Shown here piece after piece: positions 27,692 to 37,990 of a DNA stretch of 58,019 bases. Made by a program: the position numbers and the translations under genes. Position 1 is the stretch's first letter; each line of letters begins with the position of its first letter. Source of the DNA: Corynebacterium halotolerans (GTDB taxonomy: Bacteria; Actinomycetota; Actinomycetes; Mycobacteriales; Mycobacteriaceae); the NCBI RefSeq assembly GCF_001056295.1, contig NZ_JVMD01000002.1, forward strand, positions 1-58,019, in the 5' to 3' direction. The notes below the pieces were generated by a model. The model ran no database searches. It saw nothing but the letters and a program-made list of their open reading frames with translations, and had not been told where the DNA came from.

Positions 27692-28816
27692 CTACTCCCG
27701 ACCGCTCCCGCGGACGTCCCTCCCGGGCTCCGCGGCGTCCCGGCGGCGCGGCCGGGCGTCGTCACGCGAACGCGCGTCCGGCACGATCTCCTCGTGCTCC
27801 TCGTCGTGGCCGGTCCACCGCGGCGGGGCGATGCCGCCCATGTTCTCGTCGCGCTTGTTCTTCAGCCAGGACGCCACGACGGTCACCACGAGGACGAAGA
27901 CGATGAACGCCAGCGACGTCCACGTGCCGATCTCCGGCACGGGCACGTCCTCGCCGCCATTGATGAACGGCAGGTTGTTCTCGTGCAGCGCGTGCAGCAG
28001 CAGCTTGATCGCGATGAAGCCGAGGATGACGCCGAGGCCGTAGGCCAGGTACACCAGGCGGTCCAGCAGGCCGTCGAGCAGGAAGTACATCTGGCGCAGG
28101 CCCATCAGCGCGAGCGCGTTGGCCGTGAAGACGATGTAGGGCTCGTTGGTCAGGCCGAAGATGGCCGGGATCGAATCGAACGCGAACATGATGTCCACGA
28201 AGCCGATGGCCACCAGCGCCACCGCCAGCGGGGTGAAGAAGCGCTTGCCGTCCACCCGGGCGAACATCTTGTCCTTGTTGTAGCCGCGGGAGATCGGCAC
28301 GAACTTGCGCAGCCACTTGATGATGGCCATGTCGTTGGGGTCGACCTCGGGCTTGTCCGCGGCCTCGTCCCAGACCGTCTTGATGGCCGTGTACAGCAGG
28401 AACAGCGCGAACAGGTAGAAGACGTCGGACCACGCGTGAATGACCGCCGCACCGAGGACGATGAACACGGTGCGGAACGCCAGGGCCATGGCGATGCCGA
28501 ACAGCAGCACCTTCTGCTGGTACTTGCGCGGGATCTTGAACGCGCCGATGATCAGCGCGAACACGAACAGATTGTCCACGCTCAGCGCCTTTTCGGTCAC
28601 GTAGCCCGACAGGAACTCGACGCCGCGCTGGTGGTCCCAGAACAACCACACGAACCCGCCGAACAGAAGGGCGAGGACGACGTAGAAGGCGGTCCAGCCG
28701 CCGGCCTCCTTGAGCGTCGGCTCATGGGGCGTCTTGACGTGGGCGTAGAAGTCGAACGTGATGAAGCCGATGACGATCACGATGGTGATCGCCCATACGA
28801 AAATGGGTACGTGCAC
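27692..28816 (-). CDS. TerC family integral membrane protein, likely Mn2+ exporter
   Basis: A 374-residue membrane protein with about nine spans. The TerC signature appears in two places: WDHQRGVEFLSGYVTEKALSVDNLFVFALI, and a repeat GFVDIMFAFDSIPAIFG. Both have conserved acidic residues in the membrane that could bind a cation. A 60-residue charged tail follows. TerC/Alx/YkoY proteins export Mn2+, and the gene carries a yybP-ykoY riboswitch in its leader, so Mn2+ efflux is the best call. GTG 28816 follows GGAGGAG. The SD is complementary to the riboswitch 3' end. Confidence 0.92.
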   Translation of the reverse strand: MHVPIFVWAITIVIVIGFITFDFYAHVKTPHEPTLKEAGGWTAFYVVLALLFGGFVWLFWDHQRGVEFLSGYVTEKALSVDNLFVFALIIGAFKIPRKYQQKVLLFGIAMALAFRTVFIVLGAAVIHAWSDVFYLFALFLLYTAIKTVWDEAADKPEVDPNDMAIIKWLRKFVPISRGYNKDKMFARVDGKRFFTPLAVALVAIGFVDIMFAFDSIPAIFGLTNEPYIVFTANALALMGLRQMYFLLDGLLDRLVYLAYGLGVILGFIAIKLLLHALHENNLPFINGGEDVPVPEIGTWTSLAFIVFVLVVTVVASWLKNKRDENMGGIAPPRWTGHDEEHEEIVPDARSRDDARPRRRDAAEPGRDVRGSGRE

Positions 28817-28828
28817 GGGTGCTGTGCT

Positions 28829-28857
28829 CCTCCGGTCGGTCAACGAATAACCGGAGG
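28829..28857 (-). promoter_or_regulatory. Translational expression platform of the Mn2+ riboswitch
   Basis: The riboswitch 3' strand CCTCCGG (28857-28851) is fully complementary to the terC Shine-Dalgarno CCGGAGG (28835-28829), 15 bases apart. The same CCTCC also pairs with GGAGG at 28984-28980 to close helix P1. The two pairings are mutually exclusive. Mn2+-stabilised P1 would free the ribosome site: an ON switch. Confidence 0.8.
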
Positions 28858-28987
28858 TCTCTCCCACCTGGCGGCTCGCGCCGGCCGATGGCGCCGGGGA
28901 AAGCGCGGCACCCGCCCTGCGGCGCGCACCCGTTTCCCGTGTTGACGACGGCCATCGCGGTGAAATCCGGGGATACTCCCCTCCACG
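28851..28987 (-). ncRNA. yybP-ykoY manganese riboswitch
   Basis: Minus-strand leader of terC. It contains the class hallmarks in order: GGGGAGTA (28981-28974), GTCGTCAACACG (28949-28938), and GGTGGGAGAGACC (28868-28856) closing with CCTCC. P1 is GGAGG/CCTCC. A TACAGT -10 (28995-29000) would start transcription at its first bases. The yybP-ykoY class (RF00080) senses Mn2+ and commonly controls TerC-family genes, which matches. Confidence 0.92.
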
Positions 28988-29011
28988 CCGACCCACTGTA
29001 CACGTCAACGA

Positions 29012-29037
29012 ACCCCGCACGAAGTCTCGTGCGGGGT
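29012..29037 (-). terminator. Hairpin terminator after ftsK
   Basis: Inverted repeat with perfect 11-bp arms (29012-29022, 29027-29037) and a 4-base loop, 26 bases after the ftsK stop. The exit is TTCGTTG. It insulates the terC promoter and riboswitch. Confidence 0.75.
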
Positions 29038-29062
29038 CCGGTGCGCCGTGCCGGGCGCGGGG

Positions 29063-32000
29063 TCAGGCCATGCCCTCCGTCGGCTCGGCGTCGACGACCT
29101 CGGTGTCGTCGGTGGGCGCCTCGGCCGGGTCCGCGCCGCGGATCATCCAGATGATGGTCTCCAGTTCCTCCGGCTTGACCAGCACTTCGCGGGCCTTCGA
29201 GCCCTCCGACGGGCCGACGACGCCGCGGGTCTCCATGAGGTCCATCAGGCGGCCGGCCTTGGCGAAGCCGATGCGAAGCTTGCGCTGCAGCATCGACGTC
29301 GAGCCGAACTGCGACGTGACCACCAGCTCGACGGCCTGGACCAGATCCTCGAGGTCGTCGCCGATGTCGGGGTCGATGTTCTTGACGGCTTCGGCGTTCT
29401 TGTCCTCGGTGACGCCCTCGGTGTAGTCGGGCTCGGCCTGGTCCTTGCACGCCTCGACGACGGCCTGGATCTCGTCGTCGGTGACGAACGCGCCCTGCAG
29501 GCGGCGGGGCTTGCCGGCGCCCTGCGGGATGAACAGCGCGTCGCCCATGCCGATGAGCTTCTCGGCGCCGCCCTGGTCCAGGATGACGCGGGAGTCGGTC
29601 AGCGAGGACGTGGCGAACGCCAGCCGCGACGGCACGTTGGTCTTGATCAGGCCGGTGACCACGTCCACGGACGGGCGCTGCGTGGCCAGCACCAGGTGGA
29701 TGCCGGCGGCGCGGGCCTTCTGCGTGATGCGGACGATGGCGTCCTCGATGTCGCGCGGGGCGGTCATCATCAGGTCGGCGAGCTCGTCGACGACGCAAAC
29801 GATGTACGGGTACGGGCGGTACTCGCGCTCCGAGCCGAGCGGCGCGGTGATCTCGCCGGACTTCACCTTGCGGTTGAAGTCCTTGATGTGGCGCACGCGG
29901 GTGGACTTCATGTCCATGTACCGCTGCTCCATCTCCTCCACCAGCCACTGCAGCGCCGCGGCGGCCTTCTTCGGCTGAGTGATGATCGGCGTGATCAGGT
30001 GCGGGATGCCCTCGTACGGCGTGAGCTCGACCATCTTCGGGTCGACGAGGATCAGGCGCACCTCCTCCGGGGTCGCGCGGGTCAGCAGCGACACGAGCAT
30101 CGAGTTGACGAAGGCCGACTTGCCGGAGCCGGTCGAGCCGGCGACCAGCAGGTGCGGCATCTTCTGGATCGAGTGGCTGATGAATTCGCCCTCGATGTCC
30201 TTGCCCAGGCCGATGAGCATCGCGTCGTCGTTGGCCACGGTCTTCGGCGCCTCGAGGACGTCGGCGAGCCGGACCATTTCGCGGTCGTTGTTGGGCACCT
30301 CGATGCCGACCGCCGACTTGCCGGGGATGGGCGTGAGCAGGCGGACGTTGTCGGTGGCCACCGCGTAGGCGATGTTGGACTGCAGGTTGGTGATCTTGGA
30401 GACCTTCACGCCGGGGCCCAGCGCGATTTCGTAGCGCGTGACCGTCGGGCCGCGCGAGAATCCGGTGACCTGCGCGTCGATGTTGAACTCCGCGAAGACG
30501 TCGGTGATGGCCTCGATCATGCGGTCGTTGGTCGCCGTGCGGGTCTTCGGCGGCTCGCCCTGGATGAGCAGGTCGGTGGACGGCAGGCGGTAGCCGTCGG
30601 CGACGGTCGGGCGCGCGGGCGCGACGGCCGACTTCGGCTCCATCTCGGACTTCGGGGTCGCCGCGGGGATCGCGGAGGCGTCGATGCCCGACCGCGCGGC
30701 GATCGCGTCCATCTGCCGGCGGGTCGCCTCGGACACGGCGTCGCCGCCGGCCTTGCGCTCGCGGGGCTTCGGCGCCTCCCGCTTGACGACGCTCGTCTCG
30801 GCGTCGTCCACCGCGGGCATGACGGCGGTGTCCGCGTCGTCGTGATCGTCGGACGGCGCCGGCAGCGACACGGTGGCCGCGGCCTCGTCGTCGATGGTCA
30901 GCTGGCGGGTCTCCGAGTCATCGCCGTTGCCGTCCGCCGAATGATCGTCGGCGAATGCGGGGCGGCGCGATGCCCGCGTTGGGGCGTCGTCGTCGAGCAG
31001 GTCATAGAGATTGTCGTCGACGGGGGCCTGCGCGGCGCGTCCACCGCGGGTGCGCTTCGGCGCCGCGGATCGGCGCGCGGGACGCGGCCCGCGGGGTTCC
31101 GCGACCGCCGTGGGTTCGGGGCCGTCGGGACCGTCGTAGGCGTCGGCGCGCTCGTCGAGCATGCCGTCGACGGCCGCGTACCGGTCGTCCGGGTCGAACG
31201 GGTCGTCGTCGACTGCGCGGCCGCGGCCGACGCGGCCCGACCAGGCGCCGAGGTTGAGGTACTCGCCGACGACGTCGACCAGGCGGCGGACCGTGGTGCC
31301 GCTGAGCAGCAGCGCACCGTAGAAGATGACGCCGAAGAGGAGGATCACCGCCACCCACGGCGTGAATCCGGCGGCCAGCGGGGTGCCGATGTAGCCGCCG
31401 ATGGCACCGCCCGCGGCGCGCCGGTCCTCCCAATCGGCGGGGCGGCCCGATCCGATGTGGACGATCGCCAGCATGCCGCCGGCGATCAGGGCGGCGCCGA
31501 TGCCCGCCGCGGAGAAGCGCTCGCGCGGCGGCATGGTGCCGAGCATCATCATGACCGCGACGATTCCCAGCACCACCGGCAGCAGGTAGGCGCCGACGCC
31601 GATGAGCGTGCGGAAGAAGGTCTCCACCAGATCGCCGACGGGGCCCGCCAGCGAAAACCAGGTCGCCCCGGCGAGGATGATGGCCAGGGCGAGGACGAGC
31701 AGGGCGGCTCCGTCGCGCGAACCGCCGATCCCCGGTTCCTCCGGCGGGAGGTCATGCTCCCCGCCCGGCCCCGCCGCGCCCGCGGGGGCGCCCTGCGCGG
31801 CCGAATCCCGACCGCGGGACGTTCCGGCCGGGGGCTCGAGATCGTCGTAGCCGTCGGCCTTCTTCCGGCGCTTCGGCCGGGAATCAACGGGAGCGCCTTG
31901 ACCGGCCTCGCCGTTGACGTTCGCGGACGACGTGCCGCGCCGCTTTCCCTTCACGTGCGCATCATCCGCGCCCCGGACCTCCATCTCATCTCGTCCATCG

Positions 32001-32242
32001 CCGCCGCGGCCGCCGAGTTTGCGGGCCAGGCCCGCCACGCCGCGGGCGGTCTGCGACCACGCGCCGGACAGCCCCTCCCCGACCGCGCGGTAGGCGCCGC
32101 CGGTGCGCTCGAACTCGATGCCGTATCCGTCGTCCATGCGTCGGGTCGCGTCGCGGGCGGAACGGGAATCCGCGGGCCGGCGCGCCGGACCACGCGAGGT
32201 GGGGCGCGTCCGGGGGCTGCGGGTACGGCTGGTGGCTGACAT
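29063..32242 (-). CDS. ftsK: DNA translocase FtsK
   Basis: A 1,059-residue division-septum DNA pump for chromosome dimer resolution. An Arg/Ser-rich start and basic region precede a 4-TM N-terminal domain (about 150-330). A roughly 250-residue acidic/Pro linker follows. The motor has Walker [16 protein letters not shown] and Walker [17 protein letters not shown]. The winged-helix gamma domain lies near the end ([22 protein letters not shown]). ATG 32242 is chosen because TAGCAT ends seven bases before it; ATG 32251 lies within that box. Genus relatives encode it near pgsA. Confidence 0.96.
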   Translation of the reverse strand: MSATSRTRSPRTRPTSRGPARRPADSRSARDATRRMDDGYGIEFERTGGAYRAVGEGLSGAWSQTARGVAGLARKLGGRGGDGRDEMEVRGADDAHVKGKRRGTSSANVNGEAGQGAPVDSRPKRRKKADGYDDLEPPAGTSRGRDSAAQGAPAGAAGPGGEHDLPPEEPGIGGSRDGAALLVLALAIILAGATWFSLAGPVGDLVETFFRTLIGVGAYLLPVVLGIVAVMMMLGTMPPRERFSAAGIGAALIAGGMLAIVHIGSGRPADWEDRRAAGGAIGGYIGTPLAAGFTPWVAVILLFGVIFYGALLLSGTTVRRLVDVVGEYLNLGAWSGRVGRGRAVDDDPFDPDDRYAAVDGMLDERADAYDGPDGPEPTAVAEPRGPRPARRSAAPKRTRGGRAAQAPVDDNLYDLLDDDAPTRASRRPAFADDHSADGNGDDSETRQLTIDDEAAATVSLPAPSDDHDDADTAVMPAVDDAETSVVKREAPKPRERKAGGDAVSEATRRQMDAIAARSGIDASAIPAATPKSEMEPKSAVAPARPTVADGYRLPSTDLLIQGEPPKTRTATNDRMIEAITDVFAEFNIDAQVTGFSRGPTVTRYEIALGPGVKVSKITNLQSNIAYAVATDNVRLLTPIPGKSAVGIEVPNNDREMVRLADVLEAPKTVANDDAMLIGLGKDIEGEFISHSIQKMPHLLVAGSTGSGKSAFVNSMLVSLLTRATPEEVRLILVDPKMVELTPYEGIPHLITPIITQPKKAAAALQWLVEEMEQRYMDMKSTRVRHIKDFNRKVKSGEITAPLGSEREYRPYPYIVCVVDELADLMMTAPRDIEDAIVRITQKARAAGIHLVLATQRPSVDVVTGLIKTNVPSRLAFATSSLTDSRVILDQGGAEKLIGMGDALFIPQGAGKPRRLQGAFVTDDEIQAVVEACKDQAEPDYTEGVTEDKNAEAVKNIDPDIGDDLEDLVQAVELVVTSQFGSTSMLQRKLRIGFAKAGRLMDLMETRGVVGPSEGSKAREVLVKPEELETIIWMIRGADPAEAPTDDTEVVDAEPTEGMA

Positions 32243-32249
32243 GGGCCCC

Positions 32250-32255
32250 ATGCTA
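32250..32255 (-). promoter_or_regulatory. Leaderless -10 box for ftsK
   Basis: TAGCAT on the minus strand, seven bases before ATG 32242. Confidence 0.5.
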
Positions 32256-32312
32256 GTCGGTTTTCGCCCCTATTTTCACATCAGTCACACGCGTGTCAGT
32301 TCGCGCGAAGTC

Positions 32313-32930
32313 TCAAATCGACAGGCGCACGACGCCCGACTGGTCGCCGTCGACCTCGACACGGGCCTCATCGCGACCGAACAGCCACAGCACGAGCTCG
32401 CCGGGATCGCCCTTGACCGTCACGATCCCCGCACCGGCGCCCGAACGGTCGACCGGCGTCGTCGCCGCGCCGTCATCGCGCACGAGCACCACGGTGCACG
32501 TCGAATCGCGGAGCATCCGCCGCGACATAGTCGACGCGATGCGCCACAGATCCCGGCGCCCGGCCGGCGACAGCTCCCGCGGCTCCCACCCGTCGCGGGC
32601 CCGGCGCACGTCCTCGTGGTGCACGAAGTTCTCCGCGGCATTGACCAGCTGGTCCGCCCACCGCATGGGATTCCACACCGGCGCACCGTTGGCCCAGGTG
32701 TCCACCAGCTCCTCGAAGGGCTTGGCCTCGTACTCCGCCGTCACCTTCTCCAGGCGCTCCCGGAGCGCCGGCACGAACATGCCGCCCGCCGCATCCGGCC
32801 GGTTCTCCCGCACCACCAGGTGAACCGCCAGATCCCGGGTCGTCCACCCCTCGCACAACGTCGGGGCATCCGGGCCGACCTCGCGGAACAGTTCCGCCAA
32901 CTGCCGTCGTTCTTCCTGCGCAAATGTCAT
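32313..32930 (-). CDS. TIGR03085 / DinB-MDMPI-like metal-binding protein
   Basis: A 205-residue helical-bundle protein resembling the TIGR03085 family (maleylpyruvate isomerase N-terminal / DinB fold). Features are TLCEGWTTRDLAVHLVVRENRPD, with the first conserved His, and NAAENFVHHEDVRRARDGW, with the paired His that completes a metal site. A C-terminal beta segment follows. Thiol (mycothiol) transfer activity is known for relatives but unproven here. ATG 32930 is fixed by TACACT seven bases upstream. Confidence 0.82.
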   Translation of the reverse strand: MTFAQEERRQLAELFREVGPDAPTLCEGWTTRDLAVHLVVRENRPDAAGGMFVPALRERLEKVTAEYEAKPFEELVDTWANGAPVWNPMRWADQLVNAAENFVHHEDVRRARDGWEPRELSPAGRRDLWRIASTMSRRMLRDSTCTVVLVRDDGAATTPVDRSGAGAGIVTVKGDPGELVLWLFGRDEARVEVDGDQSGVVRLSI

Positions 32931-32937
32931 GGCAACC

Positions 32938-32943
32938 AGTGTA
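32938..32943 (-). promoter_or_regulatory. Leaderless -10 box for the TIGR03085 gene
   Basis: TACACT on the minus strand, seven bases before ATG 32930. Confidence 0.5.
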
Positions 32944-32975
32944 CGGGCATGGCGGGAGCGCGGCCGGGCGCGAAA

Positions 32976-33011
32976 ACGCCCCTTTTGCGGCACAAGGCCG
33001 AAAAGGGGCGT
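32976..33011 (-). terminator. Strong terminator after RNase J
   Basis: Minus-strand stem with 11-bp arms (32976-32986, 33001-33011) and an inner CGGC/GCCG helix, followed by TTTTCGC. It is preceded directly by the TGCTTTGCGACG element, whose ACG begins the 5' arm. Confidence 0.88.
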
Positions 33012-33020
33012 CGCAAAGCA
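33009..33020 (-). repeat. 12-mer TGCTTTGCGACG, RNase J 3' copy
   Basis: Sense-oriented copy 32 bases after the RNase J stop, overlapping the 5' arm of the terminator. Third exact copy in the window. Confidence 0.6.
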
Positions 33021-33052
33021 CAACCGGGCCGGAACCCGGGACGGCGCGGAAC

Positions 33053-35215
33053 CTACAGGCTCTCGCGGGTGCCGTCCACGTCCGCGTCGGAGACCACGTC
33101 GCCGGACTCCGAGGACATGGGCACGATGGTCGGGACGATCATCGGGCTGCGGCGGTACTTCTGGTTGATCATCTTCTCCGCGCGGCGGCGGACCTCCTGC
33201 GCCATGCGGTACGGGTTGTTCTCCCCGGAACCGGCGAGGTCGTACATGGTCTCGTCGACCAGCTTCTCGACCTCCGCGAGGACCTCCTTGACGTCGTCGG
33301 CGAAACCGCGCGCCTGGGCGCGGGGCTTCTCCAGCGGACGGCCCGTGCGGTTGTCGATGACCGAGGTGACCGTGATCAGGCCGCCCTCGCGCATCTCCGC
33401 GCGGTCCGCCAGGACGTCGGCGTCGACGTCGCCCATCGACGTGCCGTCCACGTAGAGCTGGCCGACCGGGACCTGGCCCACGACGCGGGCGCGGCCGTCG
33501 ACCAGGTCGACGACGACGCCGTTCTGCGCCAGCACCACGTTCTCGGCGGGCACGCCCGTCGAAATGGCCAGCTCCTTGTTGGCGCGCAGGTGGCGCCACT
33601 CGCCGTGCACCGGCATCGCGTTGGACGGGCGCACCGCGTTGTACAGGAACAGCAGCTCGCCGGAGAAACCGTGGCCCGAGGTGTGGACCTTGGCGTCCTT
33701 GCCGGTGACGACCTTCGCGCCGATCTGGGCGAGCATGTTGAGGACGCCGAAGACGGCTTCCTCGTTGCCCGGGACCAGCGACGACGACATGATGATCAGA
33801 TCGCCGTCGCGGACGGTGATCTGGCGGTGCTCGCGGCGGGCCATGCGGCTCAGGGCCGCCATCGGCTCACCCTGCGTGCCCGTGGTGACCAGCACGACCT
33901 TGTGCGGCGCCATGCGGGCCGCCTCGTTCATCTCGACGATCGTGCCGCGCGGGGCGGTGAGCAGACCGAGCTCTTCGGCGATGCGCATGTTGCGGATCAT
34001 CGACCGGCCATTGAACGCGACCTTGCGGTTCGCGGCGACGGCGGCGTCGATGACGGCCTGGACGCGGTACACGTTCGACGCGAAGGCGGCGAAGATGACG
34101 CGCTGCTTGGCCTCCATCACCAGACGGCGCAGCGTCGGGATGATCTCGGACTCCGAGGCGGACACGCCCGGCGTCGTCGCATTGGTGGAGTCGCACAGGA
34201 ACAGGTCGACGCCCTCGTCGCCCAGGCGGCTCAGCGCCGGCAGGTCGGTCGGGCGCTTGTCCGGCGGGGTCTGGTCCAGCTTGATGTCGCCCGTGTGGAC
34301 GACCAGGCCGGCGCCGGTCTTGATGGCGACGCCCAGGCACTCCGGGATGGAGTGGTTGACCGCGAAGAAACGCACGTCGAACGGGCCGCGCTGCAGGCGG
34401 TCTTCCTCGGTGACCTCGATGGTCTTCGGGCGGATGCGGTGCTCCTGCAGCTTCGCCTGGATCAGGGCCAGGGTGAAGCGGGACGCGATGATCGGGATGT
34501 CGCCGCGCTGCTTGAGCATCCACGGGATGGCGCCGATGTGGTCCTCGTGGCCGTGGGTGACCACGAGCGCCTCGACGCGATCCCACTTGCCCTCCATGTA
34601 GGAGAAGTCCGGGAGGATCAGGTCGACGCCCGGCTCATCCGAGCTCGGGAACAGCACACCGCAGTCGACGATGAGCAGGCGGTCCCGGTACTCGAAGACC
34701 GTCATGTTGCGGCCGATCTCCGAAATGCCGCCGAGCGCCACGATGCGCAGGCCGTCCTTCGGCGCCTTCGGGGGCTCCGGCAGACGCTGCGTCAGGTCCG
34801 CGCCCTGCATGGACTGGACGACGTTGCGGCGGTTGCGGTTGCCGCCGCGGCCACCGCCCTTGTTGCCGCCGGACTGGCCCTGGCCGCCGCGACCGCCGCG
34901 GCCGGAGCCGCCCTGGCCGGACTGCCCGGACCGTTCCTGGCCGCCGCGCGCTCCGCGGCCGCCGCGGGCTCCGCGCCCGCCGCGGGAAGAACCGCCGGAG
35001 CGGTCCTGTCCCTTGTCTTGGCCCTTATCTTGGGCCTTGTCTTGCTTGGGCTGAGAGCCCTGATCCTGCTTGGGCTGCGAGCCCTGGCCGGAGTCGCGGT
35101 CGGCGTTGCCGCCGTCGTTCTTGGGCGCCTGCGACTCGGCGCGTGCGATCTCCGCCTCCTGCGGGGGTCCGGCCTTGCGGACGACCTTGCGGGGGCGGCT
35201 GCGATTCTCGGTCAC
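33053..35215 (-). CDS. rnj: Ribonuclease J
   Basis: A 720-residue 5'-exo/endoribonuclease of the metallo-beta-lactamase/beta-CASP family, used in mRNA decay and rRNA maturation. The first 150 residues are a disordered basic arm with GSQPKQD and KGQDKGQD repeats and many RGG/RGR motifs, likely RNA-binding. The core has THGHEDHIG near 225, NHSIPE, HTGDIK and the beta-CASP HTSGHGFSGE. GTG 35215 directly abuts the dapA stop (TAAGTG), an unusual zero-gap junction with no obvious ribosome site. Pairing with dapA is conserved in actinobacteria. Confidence 0.95.
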   Translation of the reverse strand: MTENRSRPRKVVRKAGPPQEAEIARAESQAPKNDGGNADRDSGQGSQPKQDQGSQPKQDKAQDKGQDKGQDRSGGSSRGGRGARGGRGARGGQERSGQSGQGGSGRGGRGGQGQSGGNKGGGRGGNRNRRNVVQSMQGADLTQRLPEPPKAPKDGLRIVALGGISEIGRNMTVFEYRDRLLIVDCGVLFPSSDEPGVDLILPDFSYMEGKWDRVEALVVTHGHEDHIGAIPWMLKQRGDIPIIASRFTLALIQAKLQEHRIRPKTIEVTEEDRLQRGPFDVRFFAVNHSIPECLGVAIKTGAGLVVHTGDIKLDQTPPDKRPTDLPALSRLGDEGVDLFLCDSTNATTPGVSASESEIIPTLRRLVMEAKQRVIFAAFASNVYRVQAVIDAAVAANRKVAFNGRSMIRNMRIAEELGLLTAPRGTIVEMNEAARMAPHKVVLVTTGTQGEPMAALSRMARREHRQITVRDGDLIIMSSSLVPGNEEAVFGVLNMLAQIGAKVVTGKDAKVHTSGHGFSGELLFLYNAVRPSNAMPVHGEWRHLRANKELAISTGVPAENVVLAQNGVVVDLVDGRARVVGQVPVGQLYVDGTSMGDVDADVLADRAEMREGGLITVTSVIDNRTGRPLEKPRAQARGFADDVKEVLAEVEKLVDETMYDLAGSGENNPYRMAQEVRRRAEKMINQKYRRSPMIVPTIVPMSSESGDVVSDADVDGTRESL

Positions 35216-36121
35216 TTAGAGGACACCGGCCTCTCGCATGTCGGAGGCGAGCAGTTCACGCTGCTCGGGTGTCGGGGAAATCTGCGGCAAACGGGGTTCT
35301 CCTGTCTGAATGCCCTGCAGCGTCAAAGCTGCCTTGGCGAAGCTCACCCCGCCCAGGCGGGCCTGGGCGCGGAAGAGCGGGGTCATGGAAGCGTGGGTCT
35401 CGCGGGCGGCGTCGAGCCGGCCTGCGTCGAACTGGGCGCGCAGGTCGGCGAGCTTGCGGGGCGCGGCGTGGCCGATGACGGAGATGAAGCCGGTGGCGCC
35501 GATGGACAGCCACGGCAGGTTCACCACGTCGTCGCCGGAGTACCAGGCCAAATCCGTGTTGGCGATGATGTGCGCCGCGGCACCGAGGTCGCCCTTGGCG
35601 TCCTTCACCGCGGTGATGCGGGGGTGCTCCGCGAGACGGAAAAGAGTGTCCGTTTCAATCGGAATGACCGAGCGCGGCGGAATGTCGTACAGGCAGACCT
35701 CCAGGTCCGTCGCGTCGGCGACGGCGGTGAAGTGCCGGTAGATCCCCTCCTGGCTCGGCTTCGAGTAATACGGCGTAACCACCAGGAGCGAGTCCGCGCC
35801 CGCGTCGGCCGAGGCCTTCGCGAGTTCGATGGACGACGCGGTGTCGTTGGTGCCCGCCCCGGCGACCAGCTTGACGGAGTCGCCGAGTTCGGCGCGCACG
35901 GCGCGCAGCAGCTCGAGCTTCTCCTCGGTGGTCGTCGTCGGGGACTCGCCGGTGGTGCCGGCGAGGATGAGCGAGTCGCAGCCGTTGTCCGTCAGATGGC
36001 CGGCCAACCGCACGCCTGCGTCGACGTCCAGGGCGCCATCCGCGTCAAACGGGGTCACCATGGCGACGGCGACGGTGCCGTAGGCATCGACGCCTCGGTT
36101 CGAAGCGAATCCAGTGGTCAT
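35216..36121 (-). CDS. dapA: 4-hydroxy-tetrahydrodipicolinate synthase
   Basis: A 301-residue (beta/alpha)8 enzyme that condenses pyruvate with aspartate semialdehyde in the lysine/DAP pathway. The Schiff-base lysine is in [10 protein letters not shown], the catalytic tyrosine in VVTPYYSKP, and AGTTGESPT binds the carboxylate. ATG 36121 has TAGCCT seven bases upstream. It follows thyX by 49 bases and precedes rnj with no gap. Confidence 0.96.
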   Translation of the reverse strand: MTTGFASNRGVDAYGTVAVAMVTPFDADGALDVDAGVRLAGHLTDNGCDSLILAGTTGESPTTTTEEKLELLRAVRAELGDSVKLVAGAGTNDTASSIELAKASADAGADSLLVVTPYYSKPSQEGIYRHFTAVADATDLEVCLYDIPPRSVIPIETDTLFRLAEHPRITAVKDAKGDLGAAAHIIANTDLAWYSGDDVVNLPWLSIGATGFISVIGHAAPRKLADLRAQFDAGRLDAARETHASMTPLFRAQARLGGVSFAKAALTLQGIQTGEPRLPQISPTPEQRELLASDMREAGVL

Positions 36122-36128
36122 TGTTGAG

Positions 36129-36134
36129 AGGCTA
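36129..36134 (-). promoter_or_regulatory. Leaderless -10 box for dapA
   Basis: TAGCCT on the minus strand, seven bases before ATG 36121. An internal promoter within the dapB-thyX-dapA-rnj run. Confidence 0.45.
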
Positions 36135-36170
36135 CCTGTTCTGTGTCGCTGTGCCGGGCATTGCCCCGGC

Positions 36171-36923
36171 CTATCCTTCAAATGCGTACGGGCTCGACGC
36201 GACGACGGAGCCGTCGCGGAGGCGGTTGACCTCGAAATCGCCGAACGCCGTCGGCGCGGCCGCCTGCAGTTCCTCCAGGCACGCAACCGCCAGCGCCCGG
36301 ATCTCCGAATCCGCGTGTTCCGTGGCGCGCATTCCGATGAAATGCCTCCACGAACGGTAGTTACCGGTCACCACGATACGTGTTTCCGTCGCGTTGGGCA
36401 GCACCGCCCGCGCGGCCTGGCGCGCCTGTTTGCGGCGCAGGAGGGCGTTGGGCTCCCCCGCCCATTTCTCCTCGAGTGCGTCGAGCAGTTCCTGGTAGGC
36501 GAACCGGGACTGGTCGACGACTCCCTCGAACAGCGCCAGCAGTTCCGGGTCCTCGGCGATGGCCGCCGGGGCGACGACGCGGTTGGCGGTGTCGGGGACG
36601 AACCGCTGGGACAGCTGCGAAAAGGAGAAGTGCCGGTGGCGCGTCAGTTCGTGTGCGCAGGACCGGGACAGTCCGCGCACGTAGATCGACGCGGAGGCGT
36701 GCTCGAACAGGCTGGTGTGCCCGACTTCGAGCACGTGCCGCAGGTATCCCCCGTTGGTGGCGGTGCGGGGGTTGGGCTTGTCCCAGGTTTCGTAGCAGGC
36801 GCGGCCGGCGAATTCGATGAGCGCCTCGCCGCCGTCGGCGTCGGTCTCCCAGTCGATGTCGGCCGGCGGCGCGAACTGCGTCGAGGCGATGAGCTGCGCG
36901 CTCAATCCCACGATTTCGGGCAT
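36171..36923 (-). CDS. thyX: FAD-dependent thymidylate synthase ThyX
   Basis: A 250-residue enzyme that makes dTMP from dUMP using methylene-THF, FAD and NADPH. The ThyX motif [14 protein letters not shown] fits RHRxxSxxxxSxR near residue 95-108. AAGGAAAGGG lies three to four bases before the ATG. It lies between dapB (10-base gap) and dapA, an arrangement shared with C. glutamicum. Confidence 0.96.
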   Translation of the reverse strand: MPEIVGLSAQLIASTQFAPPADIDWETDADGGEALIEFAGRACYETWDKPNPRTATNGGYLRHVLEVGHTSLFEHASASIYVRGLSRSCAHELTRHRHFSFSQLSQRFVPDTANRVVAPAAIAEDPELLALFEGVVDQSRFAYQELLDALEEKWAGEPNALLRRKQARQAARAVLPNATETRIVVTGNYRSWRHFIGMRATEHADSEIRALAVACLEELQAAAPTAFGDFEVNRLRDGSVVASSPYAFEG

Positions 36924-36933
36924 GTCCCTTTCC

Positions 36934-37905
<972 letters not shown>

Positions 37906-37990
37906 TCATTTGGGCACCGGGCGGACACCATCGTCGCGGTGCCCGACCCATCCTTGAAGCGTCCCGGTACACCGGGGAAAGGAGTGGCGC

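Noticed and set aside
29048..32239. Very long open frame antisense to ftsK, and similar ones at 937-2487, 3995-6115, 5926-8016, 32924-36127 and 46295-49159
   Set aside because: High-GC third positions remove stops on the opposite strand. The encoded products are low-complexity Arg/Gly/Ala/Asp strings with no motifs, and the sense genes are certain.
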